A stretch of DNA of 50,264 nt from an uncultured Bacteroidia bacterium. Its GTDB lineage: Bacteria > Bacteroidota > Bacteroidia > Bacteroidales > Prolixibacteraceae. Every line of letters begins with the position of its first letter. Position 1 is the first letter of the stretch. The position numbers were made by a program, and so were the translations under genes. Below the pieces are notes generated by a model. That model ran no database searches and was not told the DNA's origin. It was given only the letters and a program-made list of their open reading frames with translations. Below, piece by piece: positions 26,129-33,459 of the stretch. Location of the stretch: the NCBI GenBank assembly GCA_903918045.1, contig CAIXCY010000139.1, positions 1-50,264 on the forward strand. Direction: 5' to 3'.

Positions 26129-28822
26129 TTAAAACATCCTGGGAATACCAAGCTGAGTTTTTCCGGATGAGTGATATCTCACCTTCTCATTGGGCAACGG
26201 AGTTTCAATAGTGGATGACCACCCGTTGAAATCCTTTCCCTCAGGAAGAATGATAATTAACTCATTTGGCTTAGTTTTAAATTCAGCAAGATCACCACTG
26301 ATTTTTTGACCGGATTTTTTTAGGCTGGATTGCAGGATTCCTATTTTCCAGGGCAAGGCAAGTTTACACGGATTTCCAAGTAGACTTTTTATCGTGATCC
26401 ACTGCACCTCACCAGATTTGATTTCGGATGAGACGATAAAACCTCCTCTTGCATGGAGCGTAAACCGGCCGGTTTTATTTCCAGGGAAAGCGGGGAATAC
26501 TCTTAGAATGCCGTCGTAACTCTGAAGCAGTGACTCATTCATAGCCGTTGTAAGTACAGAAGTGGCTTCCATTGACATGTGACGGAAGGGCCACATCGGA
26601 AGCGGGAAAGTCTCGTCCGATTTTGAAGCGACATCTTTGACCTTATTGGTCCTAAAAAACCACTCCGCATCCTTATTCACCTCATCTTCCAAACCCCAGT
26701 GACCCCAGCCGTTGCAATAGATCTGCCACCTTCCGGGAAAGCGCTCCAGGTCGATGGCCAGCTCTTTAGCCATCCCCAAACGTGCCATTACGATCGATAC
26801 CGGATCCCAGCCGGTAATTTCAGATCCGTACAAAAGGGTTGTAGCGGTCGCTAATTTAAACAGACTATCTCCCTTTTGAGCCAATCCGATCACTCCCGAT
26901 GGGAAGACAGGGGAAGAGGGGACCGATGGGAATATTCCGTCCAATAATTTCAATCCATTATTGGGATAATATCTGCTTTTGATCGTGTCGCTTTTCCCAA
27001 CCGGATTATAAACGACCAGCATCTTTTGTTCTTTGATTCCATATCCGGCAGCTAGTATTTTGTTTGTTGGGGCTTCCTCCCCCTTGAAAAATCCACGATT
27101 CATCCTGAAACCTGATCCATCCGGTTTGATTGTCTCGTCGTCATTTTTCAGAACCGGTAGAGGTGCAAGATGCCCCAGGATATCGCTCCATTTTTCGGCT
27201 TCCGGCAGAGTAGTTTTGGTTTCCTTTAATGCCGCCAAAGTTGCACTGAATAAGGCGTTTGCATAGGTGAGTTCTGTAAGGCCATCCTTCAGCTTGATCC
27301 ACCCTTCATATCCGCTACCCTCCCTGGCATGGTATTTCCCATCCCCCTCTTTTTCGAGGATCGATTCATAGAACAGGGCAGCCTCGAGCATAAAGGGTAG
27401 CGCTTTCCCGGTAAGGAATTTTTTGTCCCCCGTGTATTGATATTGCCGCCAGAAATCGAGGGCGATCTCAGCGATGGGGGTGTGGTTGATTTTTTCACCA
27501 GAGGAATTATATCCTCGCCGTTCGGTCACATCAGAGATAAAAGCGCCATTTGAGTTAAATAGTTTCTTCGCATCTTGTTTAGCTTCAGGAAGTGAATTAA
27601 ACCTGAAATCGAGGTATGGAGTTACAAGCTCATGAAATCCTGCTGCATTCAACGGCCAGCTTATCTGCTGTTGGTTCCAGTGGAAATAGAAATTCCAGTT
27701 CTGGACATCTCTGCTCCAGCTCCAGATTCCGTTGTTAAACCTCCCGGGATATTTACCGCCCTGCGAGGCATTGGCATAAAACATCGTGAGGTGCCACAGC
27801 GCGTTGAGGTAGTCATCTCCGTAATCCATCAGTGATCGGTTCCAGATTCCTTTCCAGATCTCTGCGTTTGAGGCTTGATAAGATTCCAGTCCTTTTGTGT
27901 TTGCGGCAGAAAGGGTGTTTTTCAATTCAGGAAGAGGGTCACCTTCGGTAGGAGAGGTGACTAAAAATGCGAGCCGGGCACTTTTTTCTCGGCTTCCCGA
28001 TAGTTTTATTGTGGCACTGCGCGAATGGTCACGCGTGTAACCGACTGTTAAACCGTTTTTATGAATCACACTTCCACCCACGGCAAAGGTGCCTGAAGCT
28101 AATTTCTGGGTTATATAGGCTCCGTTATTATCCGCAAATGCCTCTGAACCGGAAAGTCCGATTGTGGCATCGCGGCTGATCTGGTGGTACCAGTGCGAAA
28201 ACGTGCGTGAGCCAAACCGCTCAATGGCTATCTCCACAGGGATATTCTCATTCAGCTCGCTTTTTACGTCATATAACAGCAGACCCGTTTGATGATCGAC
28301 AAACGCGTTTAAGCTCACTTTCCCAAAGGCACTCTCACCTTTGAGAGTTAATGAACCATCTGCCAGGTTCAGTTTTGCCTTAAAACCGGTAATGTATAAG
28401 GTATTAAAAACGGGTAGCTTAAAATCAATTACGATCCGGCAGGCGTGGCGCTGCGTGGTGCTTAGGTCTTCCTCTTCGCCGCTCCAGTTATGAAACGGAC
28501 CAAATTTGGCATCGTCCCACAGATCGCTTTTATTGACTACCGCGATTATTTTGGAATCCTCGCACCAGAATAAAACGCCAACTTCGCCATTGCCCAATGG
28601 AATACCCTGCATGGGATCGATAGGAGGGGAGAGGTAAACGAGGTCGTATTGCGACACCCGTCCGGGCCAGGAGATATCCCAAGTTGCGGTTTTGGGGTTG
28701 AAGGTTGATTGGATGGGTTTAAGGGATGCGGGTTGTTTAGCTGAAGCAGGATAAACCTTTAGAATACTAAGTGCAAGAGTTAAAATTAAAAGCTGGATGT
28801 AGCTAATTGAATTGGTCTTCAT
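26129..28822 (-). CDS. GH95-like/DUF5703 exported glycoside hydrolase
   Basis: The protein has 897 residues and a signal peptide (VYPASAKQ). It opens with WDISWPGRVSQYDLVYLSPP and PLGNGEVGVLFW, then KSDLWDDAKFGPFHNW. This N-terminal beta-sandwich is typical of DUF5703 proteins and related to the 'MPLGNG' domain of GH95 fucosidases. The (alpha/alpha)6 region follows with YANASQGGKYPGRFNNG, WNFYFHWNQQQISWPL and HTPIAEIALDFWRQY, then a C-terminal sandwich. GH95 enzymes act on alpha-L-fucose or alpha-L-galactose; this one is divergent enough that I would not name the sugar. I could not place the catalytic residues. It sits among rhamnosidase and galactosidase genes. Confidence 0.75.
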   Translation of the reverse strand: MKTNSISYIQLLILTLALSILKVYPASAKQPASLKPIQSTFNPKTATWDISWPGRVSQYDLVYLSPPIDPMQGIPLGNGEVGVLFWCEDSKIIAVVNKSDLWDDAKFGPFHNWSGEEEDLSTTQRHACRIVIDFKLPVFNTLYITGFKAKLNLADGSLTLKGESAFGKVSLNAFVDHQTGLLLYDVKSELNENIPVEIAIERFGSRTFSHWYHQISRDATIGLSGSEAFADNNGAYITQKLASGTFAVGGSVIHKNGLTVGYTRDHSRSATIKLSGSREKSARLAFLVTSPTEGDPLPELKNTLSAANTKGLESYQASNAEIWKGIWNRSLMDYGDDYLNALWHLTMFYANASQGGKYPGRFNNGIWSWSRDVQNWNFYFHWNQQQISWPLNAAGFHELVTPYLDFRFNSLPEAKQDAKKLFNSNGAFISDVTERRGYNSSGEKINHTPIAEIALDFWRQYQYTGDKKFLTGKALPFMLEAALFYESILEKEGDGKYHAREGSGYEGWIKLKDGLTELTYANALFSATLAALKETKTTLPEAEKWSDILGHLAPLPVLKNDDETIKPDGSGFRMNRGFFKGEEAPTNKILAAGYGIKEQKMLVVYNPVGKSDTIKSRYYPNNGLKLLDGIFPSVPSSPVFPSGVIGLAQKGDSLFKLATATTLLYGSEITGWDPVSIVMARLGMAKELAIDLERFPGRWQIYCNGWGHWGLEDEVNKDAEWFFRTNKVKDVASKSDETFPLPMWPFRHMSMEATSVLTTAMNESLLQSYDGILRVFPAFPGNKTGRFTLHARGGFIVSSEIKSGEVQWITIKSLLGNPCKLALPWKIGILQSSLKKSGQKISGDLAEFKTKPNELIIILPEGKDFNGWSSTIETPLPNEKVRYHSSGKTQLGIPRMF

Positions 28823-28925
28823 AAATATTTGGTCTTTTAATCGATGTCTGTTTTTATCATGTTCAAGCCTGTCAGGATTTGAAAATATTTACTATTTAGC
28901 TGAATATCAATATTATTAAAAACAC

Positions 28926-30116
28926 TTAATACAAAAATCCCAATAGCCAGATTGGAACTTTGTTTCCCCCTCCTGTTTCAATATCATCCGCAGCAATCAA
29001 ATAATTATCCAGCTGCTTTACCTGAGATGAATTTTTACCTTTGCCTCCAACCTCTATTGTTAATCCACCAACGGCAAAGTCACCTTCCGCCGGAGAATTG
29101 GCCTTTAAACCTGCATTGAGTAATTGGTTTAAAACAAATGTCTCCCTAATATTCCCAATATCTGGTTTTTCTTTTAGTGCAAAAGCAAGGTTGGTATTTT
29201 CCAAAAATATTTTGTCTGGTTTTTGTAATGTTGATACCCCTTTTCCTTCCGAACTTAAGGTGTTAAGCAACCGTGCATCCTGTAATTGGTAGATATATTG
29301 ATAGACGCTGTCACGACTCAAATCAAGTTTCCTTGCAAGTGCCGCAATATTAGGTTTAAAGGGGACCGATTCGGCTATTACACCCAATAATTTTTTAACC
29401 TTGATTGCCGTCCCTGAATTATATGAAACGATATAAGCCAGGTCGGTATCCACAATGGTATTGATCACCTGGTTTAATTTCATCAGATACGTATCTTCTC
29501 CTTCAGCAATAATTGGCAAATAGCCTACTTTCAAATATTTGCGAAAGGCCGGTAGCGGACGAAAATCTTCAGTGATCATCCGGCTTAGGCTTCGGTGGTT
29601 ATTGTTGATATCCTCAATTTTGAATGCATCAAAACTTACCCCATTGGTAAATATTAAATATTCCCGAAAAGAGAGTCCTGCAAGCAAATAACTCACGACT
29701 CTTCTGCTTAAGTCCGCCTCACCACGATAAATATCCAATGCAGAAGAGGCTGAAAAAATGACCTGCATTTCGGGCAATCCATCATAAATGTTCTTCAACT
29801 CAACTGACCAGTTCTCATATTTATGGACTTCATCGATAAACAGGATTTTCCCTCCTTGCTTATACCAATCATTCGCTGTATCCAATAAAGTATGATTGTA
29901 AAACCACGTATGGTCCGCAGTGATGTATAATGCTTCTGGCGGCAATCCAAGGTCATACTTTAAATGCTGCAACATTAGTGTCGTTTTCCCTGCACCTCGT
30001 GGGCCTTTAATCCCGATCATTCTTTGTTTCCAGTTAATCTGGTTATGTAAGTATCTTCGGAAATCATTCTTTACCGGACGTAAAAGATTTTTGTGAAATT
30101 CAAATAAAATATCCAT
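28926..30116 (-). CDS. AAA-type ATPase with DUF4143-like C-terminal domain
   Basis: This is a cytosolic protein of 396 residues. It has a Walker A motif GPRGAGKTT (38-46), a Walker B ILFIDEVHKYENW (Asp95-Glu96), an SASSALD sensor region near 125, and a winged-helix-like stretch (LARKLDLSRDSVYQYIYQL, about 265-283). A C-terminal nuclease-like block ends with FVLNQLLNAG and AVGGLTIEVGGKGK. These AAA_14/DUF4143 proteins are widespread, mobile and of unknown function. It does not belong to the sugar genes functionally. The start ATG (30114-30116) lies 4 bases from a pair of inverted-repeat operators. Confidence 0.88.
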   Translation of the reverse strand: MDILFEFHKNLLRPVKNDFRRYLHNQINWKQRMIGIKGPRGAGKTTLMLQHLKYDLGLPPEALYITADHTWFYNHTLLDTANDWYKQGGKILFIDEVHKYENWSVELKNIYDGLPEMQVIFSASSALDIYRGEADLSRRVVSYLLAGLSFREYLIFTNGVSFDAFKIEDINNNHRSLSRMITEDFRPLPAFRKYLKVGYLPIIAEGEDTYLMKLNQVINTIVDTDLAYIVSYNSGTAIKVKKLLGVIAESVPFKPNIAALARKLDLSRDSVYQYIYQLQDARLLNTLSSEGKGVSTLQKPDKIFLENTNLAFALKEKPDIGNIRETFVLNQLLNAGLKANSPAEGDFAVGGLTIEVGGKGKNSSQVKQLDNYLIAADDIETGGGNKVPIWLLGFLY

Positions 30117-30120
30117 ATTA

Positions 30121-30174
30121 TGTCGATTTGATACGACAAAAATACAATAAATATGTCGTTTGTAGTCGACATAT
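30121..30174. promoter_or_regulatory. Paired operators TGTCG-N8-CGACA upstream of the ATPase
   Basis: TGTCG(8)CGACA occurs at 30121-30138 and again at 30154-30171. The second extends to 8-base arms, ATATGTCG/CGACATAT (30151-30174). Arms and spacer length are identical, and the two centres are 33 bases apart, about three helical turns. They cover the 5-58 bases upstream of the ATPase start. This looks like a repressor or autoregulatory site. Confidence 0.6.
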
Positions 30175-30294
30175 TGAATATTTTATTTTTTGTAGATCAA
30201 GAGCCTGGACAGAACACATTTTCATCATATCCAAATAAATATCACAATATCACCCCAAAATATTTCAACTTTATTTCTTTTAATTCCATCTATT

Positions 30295-31752
30295 TCAGTC
30301 ATCTCTAAACCTTATCGAATACAAATCTGCATCTTTCATCTGAACCCGCAGCCGAACTGTTTTAGCGATCAGGCTTCCTAAGTCTGCACCTTTATCCCAA
30401 CGGACAACCCTCGAAATCTCATTGCCGATTATCGCCTGAGAATCTTCCAATGCAAAACCAGGTACCGGCACTCCGTTCTCATCCTGAAGCTCAAACCGGA
30501 TCTCCCCGGCCGCAGAGGTTGAATAATTAATCTCAAGCTCATGCCCCGAAAAGGTGAATGGTTTAGTGATCATTTCTCCTCCGTTGTATGGGGCTGATAG
30601 TGAAGTGAAACCATCAATCCGCATCGAATACCGGTGCAGATGTGCGGTTGGCTGGGCATAATCCTGGTTGACATAAAGTGACATCTCTTCCGGGGAAGTT
30701 TGAACTACATTTAGTGCCGGATAGTTTGAGCGCGATACCCAGTTTTTCATCCCGATACCGGGACGGATAAAGGCCTCCATGAACGTGCGGTCATAACTAT
30801 TTCCACCGCGGGTTGTCATCATATAGGCATCGGAGCAATCTTTGAAATAGCCCGGATCAACATTGAGTTTTTTGGCCTCTTCATCCGAAAGGACCTGCTT
30901 CCCCGGCATGAAACGACCACCGATGGCAACATAAATCTGGGGTGCCCTGAAATACGGACTAGTCTGTTGGGTATAGAGTTGTTCCCGGGGAGTGTCTCCA
31001 AAGTTCATCTCCACCGGTGTAGTCCAGTTTACAAAATCCTGGGAGGTGGTGCGACTCACTGTGCGCACCCCATTAAATTCGCCCTTTGTCCATGTGCGGA
31101 AATAACAGAGATAACAATTTTCGCTCTCTGACCAGAACGAGACATTTTGAGAATCAAAGGCAAAGCCGTTTAAGACGGGTTCATCCCTTAATCTTTTCCA
31201 ATGAAGGCCATCCGAAGAGACATAAGCCCTGAGCCCCGCTTTGTCCTCCCCCGCGAGTGCCTTATATTTCTCTGAAGGTTTAGTCTTAGGATTTCCATCG
31301 AGGAACGGACTGAAATTATGGCTCGAAGGGGCGTCATTGGCAAGGATGACATTATTTCTGCGTGACCCTCCTATTTTAAATAATTTCAGGATTGGTTTTG
31401 TCCAATGAATTCCATCCACCGATTCCGCAACGCAGGTGGTCTCTATATTACTCCCATCCTTTCCATCGACAGGTAATCCACGGTAATAAATGCGAAAAAG
31501 TGCATCATCTTTAATCACCGTGCAATATCCGCAAAAGATACCTTCCCACGGTTTATCAAAATAGAGTACCGCACCTTCGTCGTGAGGAGTATGCTTAATA
31601 ATCCGGACTCCATTTAGCTTGTCAATAAGGTAGTTGTCGACAAAAATCTCACGTTTGTCGCCCATTTGGATAACCTCTTTAACCTGGCTAAAACCGGGAA
31701 AAGAAATGGTTAGAACTATGAAAATGTAAAGGACAAATTTTATCATATTCAT
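30295..31752 (-). CDS. Exported beta-propeller glycosidase-like protein (GH32/43/62-fold superfamily)
   Basis: The protein has 485 residues from the ATG at 31752, which gives a clean signal peptide (MNMIKFVLYIFIVLT, cleavage after GFSQ). A TTG nine codons earlier would add a polar tail to the signal and is unlikely. The body has propeller features: MGDKREIFVDNYLID, FDKPWEG, FCGYCTVIKDDALFRIYYRG, CVAESVDGIHWTKP and YVSSDGLHWKRL. Repeated 'S-DG-HW' blades are typical of GH32/GH43-type five-bladed propellers. A C-terminal beta-sandwich follows from about residue 395. Similar proteins are common in Planctomycetes and Bacteroidota without an assigned activity. I cannot name the substrate. Confidence 0.65.
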   Translation of the reverse strand: MNMIKFVLYIFIVLTISFPGFSQVKEVIQMGDKREIFVDNYLIDKLNGVRIIKHTPHDEGAVLYFDKPWEGIFCGYCTVIKDDALFRIYYRGLPVDGKDGSNIETTCVAESVDGIHWTKPILKLFKIGGSRRNNVILANDAPSSHNFSPFLDGNPKTKPSEKYKALAGEDKAGLRAYVSSDGLHWKRLRDEPVLNGFAFDSQNVSFWSESENCYLCYFRTWTKGEFNGVRTVSRTTSQDFVNWTTPVEMNFGDTPREQLYTQQTSPYFRAPQIYVAIGGRFMPGKQVLSDEEAKKLNVDPGYFKDCSDAYMMTTRGGNSYDRTFMEAFIRPGIGMKNWVSRSNYPALNVVQTSPEEMSLYVNQDYAQPTAHLHRYSMRIDGFTSLSAPYNGGEMITKPFTFSGHELEINYSTSAAGEIRFELQDENGVPVPGFALEDSQAIIGNEISRVVRWDKGADLGSLIAKTVRLRVQMKDADLYSIRFRDD

Positions 31753-31778
31753 TATTTTAGAAAATTCTAATTGAGGCA

Positions 31779-31900
31779 AGTCACCGGGTGACTGTTCAAG
31801 TCCCGGACAGTCACCCGGTGACTACTTGAAACGAATTACTTGAGACCGGAGTGTGAGCGGGTGACTGTTCAAGTCCCAGACAGTCACCCGGTGACTAATT
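31779..31900. repeat. Two 39-base direct repeats, each able to fold into a hairpin
   Basis: The units are 31786-31824 and 31859-31897, differing at one base (G/A) and starting 73 bases apart. Within each, GGGTGACTG pairs with CAGTCACCC around a 13-base loop. An extra AGTCACC precedes unit 1. They lie between two - strand genes. There are only two units with no regular spacer, so this is not a CRISPR array. Confidence 0.75.
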
Positions 31901-31908
31901 TAAACTAA

Positions 31909-32874
31909 TTATTTCGTTTTTGCAGTGGTTTTAATGAATGAACAGCTCTTTGGAAAATGCCCTTCGAAAAATGCCTTTTCCGACCCGTCATATTGTGCTA
32001 CACGGACGGTACTCCAGGTCTCCTGGTCGCCGGTGGCATAATAGAGATAGGTTTTCCCTTCATATTCAATCAGATCGGTATCTGAATTATTTCTCCCTTC
32101 GCCCGTTGAAGCCTCGAGGATTGGATTGAAAGGGCTGTATTCCCACGTTTCCAAATCTTTTGAACGGATCAGGAACGAGGTCCATCCATTGTGACCGGCA
32201 TACGGCTCGTGTACATAAATCACATAATACCAGGGCTTTATGAAGCGAATAACGGGACAGGCTGAATATTCATGATTGATACCGGTGAAGACCAGGTCGG
32301 TGATTTTGTCCCATTTGGAGAGGTCGCTGGATCGGGCGAATTTGAAACAAAACTGCACTGGTTTATCGGTTTCGTAGGCCATCACATAACCCTTCTCGTC
32401 CTTGCAGACCGAGGAGTTAAAGAGGTGTTCTTTTCCTTCAGGAAGAATCACCTTCTCAGTTTTCCACTCTTTGAGATTGGTGGTGGTAAGCCGATTGATT
32501 CCGGTTGAATTCATGATTTGTCCGAAATCGGTAAACTCAAGGGCAAAGACGTTTAATTCCGCACCATTCATATAGGCTGAGGCAAATGAGTGTCCCTGTC
32601 CGAATCGGGCGACCTGTTCACCGGTCTGCAAATCGTCGATGAATAAATAGGCATCCTTCCCCTTGGCGTGTCCCAGTCCCGGCCGGTAATTGGAGACCAG
32701 CAGCAGACGTGTTCCAAAAAGTACGGGGGTATTCTCCATCGGAGTCCTTCCGATCTGGGAAAAGGCGAACGGGAGTTTTGTTAAGAGGGGCTTTTGAGGC
32801 TTTTGGGCAAAAGTCGAGGCGCTAATTGATAGAAATAGAATAGAAATTGAGAAATAGATAGATATTTTTTTCAT
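31909..32874 (-). CDS. Exported five-bladed propeller protein, GH43-like
   Basis: The protein has 321 residues when started at the ATG at 32874, which gives a normal signal peptide (MKKISIYFSISILFL to TFAQ). The frame is open 20 codons further, but those residues (MLLWLGDIHYKL) do not fit a leader. Blade-like motifs include PVLFGTRLLLVSNYRPG, TTTNLKEWKTEKVIL, YEYSACPVIRFIKPWYYVIY and NNSDTDLIEYEGKTYLYYATGD. This looks like a glycosidase-related propeller, possibly binding or hydrolysing an arabinan- or galactan-type side chain. I could not identify the catalytic acids with confidence. Confidence 0.6.
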   Translation of the reverse strand: MKKISIYFSISILFLSISASTFAQKPQKPLLTKLPFAFSQIGRTPMENTPVLFGTRLLLVSNYRPGLGHAKGKDAYLFIDDLQTGEQVARFGQGHSFASAYMNGAELNVFALEFTDFGQIMNSTGINRLTTTNLKEWKTEKVILPEGKEHLFNSSVCKDEKGYVMAYETDKPVQFCFKFARSSDLSKWDKITDLVFTGINHEYSACPVIRFIKPWYYVIYVHEPYAGHNGWTSFLIRSKDLETWEYSPFNPILEASTGEGRNNSDTDLIEYEGKTYLYYATGDQETWSTVRVAQYDGSEKAFFEGHFPKSCSFIKTTAKTK

Positions 32875-32937
32875 GAATAAGAATTTGGTCAAGTTAATGA
32901 GTTTATAATGAATGTCGCCAAGCCACAAAAGCACCCA

Positions 32938-32953
32938 TCCGCCAACCGGCGGA
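32938..32953. repeat. TCCGCC palindrome, second copy
   Basis: TCCGCCAACCGGCGGA is a near-perfect palindrome. It sits inside a degraded repeat (GTCGCCAAGCCACAAAAGCACC and flanks) like that at 22986. Confidence 0.55.
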
Positions 32954-33024
32954 CATCAAAGTTTAAATAAATAGATTCCTCAATGCGTACCAATGACAGC
33001 ATTGTGAAAATCGGCCAATGAGAG

Positions 33025-33098
33025 GAGATTGCTTCGTCACATGAGTTCAATCACGTTCCTGCCGGAACCCCGGTTAAGTTGCGTTCCTCGCAAAGACA
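33025..33098. repeat. Dispersed repeat, reversed copy (ATTGCGAGG/GAAGCAATCT family)
   Basis: GAGATTGCTTCGTCAC (33025-33040) and GCGTTCCTCGCAAAGACA (33081-33098) are the two ends of the common 'TCATTGCGAGG...GAAGCAATCTC' repeat in reverse orientation, with about 40 extra bases between them. It is part of the 585-bp gene-free stretch 32875-33459. Confidence 0.5.
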
Positions 33099-33112
33099 CG
33101 TTTCATCGGTTG

Positions 33113-33168
33113 GAGTAAAGGAAAGGGGGTAGCAGGCGCAGCCGCCTGCTACCCCCTTTCCTTTACTC
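33113..33168. repeat. Perfect 26-bp hairpin with 4-base loop
   Basis: Bases 33113-33138 (GAGTAAAGGAAAGGGGGTAG then CAGGCG) are the exact reverse complement of 33143-33168, with loop CAGC. One arm is purine-rich in its outer two thirds. It is not followed by a clear T-run. It lies between the reversed and forward copies of the ATTGCGAGG repeat. Confidence 0.85.
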
Positions 33169-33183
33169 ATAAAATAACTAAAA

Positions 33184-33254
33184 TGTCATTGCGAGGCACT
33201 CTAAAATGCTATCGTAATTTAAATAATTAATCATTGGAGTGCCGAAGCAATCTT
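33184..33254. repeat. Dispersed repeat, forward copy (ATTGCGAGG/GAAGCAATCT family)
   Basis: TGTCATTGCGAGGCACTC (33184-33201) and GAGTGCCGAAGCAATCTT (33237-33254) are the two halves, with internal arms GGCACTC/GAGTGCC around an AT-rich centre. Confidence 0.55.
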
Positions 33255-33316
33255 CTGTAATTACTGGTTTATCCATGGCTTTCATCTCACCTCGTTCCCA
33301 AATTTTTGGGCACTCC

Positions 33317-33441
33317 CTCGGAATGACACACTACATTTTGAGGGGGGAGAGAGTGATTGGGCGGCACCTCCGCTCAGTCACGCTTTCCCATAATCACTGT
33401 TAAATGTCATTCCGAATGGAGCGCAGCGCAATGATGAATCT
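33317..33441. repeat. Facing ends of a CATTCCGA-type dispersed repeat
   Basis: CTCGGAATGACA (33317-33328) faces TGTCATTCCGAATGGA (33405-33420), which continues into GCGCAGCGCAATGATGAATC. This is a sister of the ATTGCGAGG repeat. No gene is seen here. Confidence 0.45.
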
Positions 33442-33459
33442 ATTTTCGTCTTTTATTAT

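Noticed and set aside
31786-31897. Possible CRISPR array
   Set aside because: There are only two units, which are themselves hairpins, and no cas gene is nearby.
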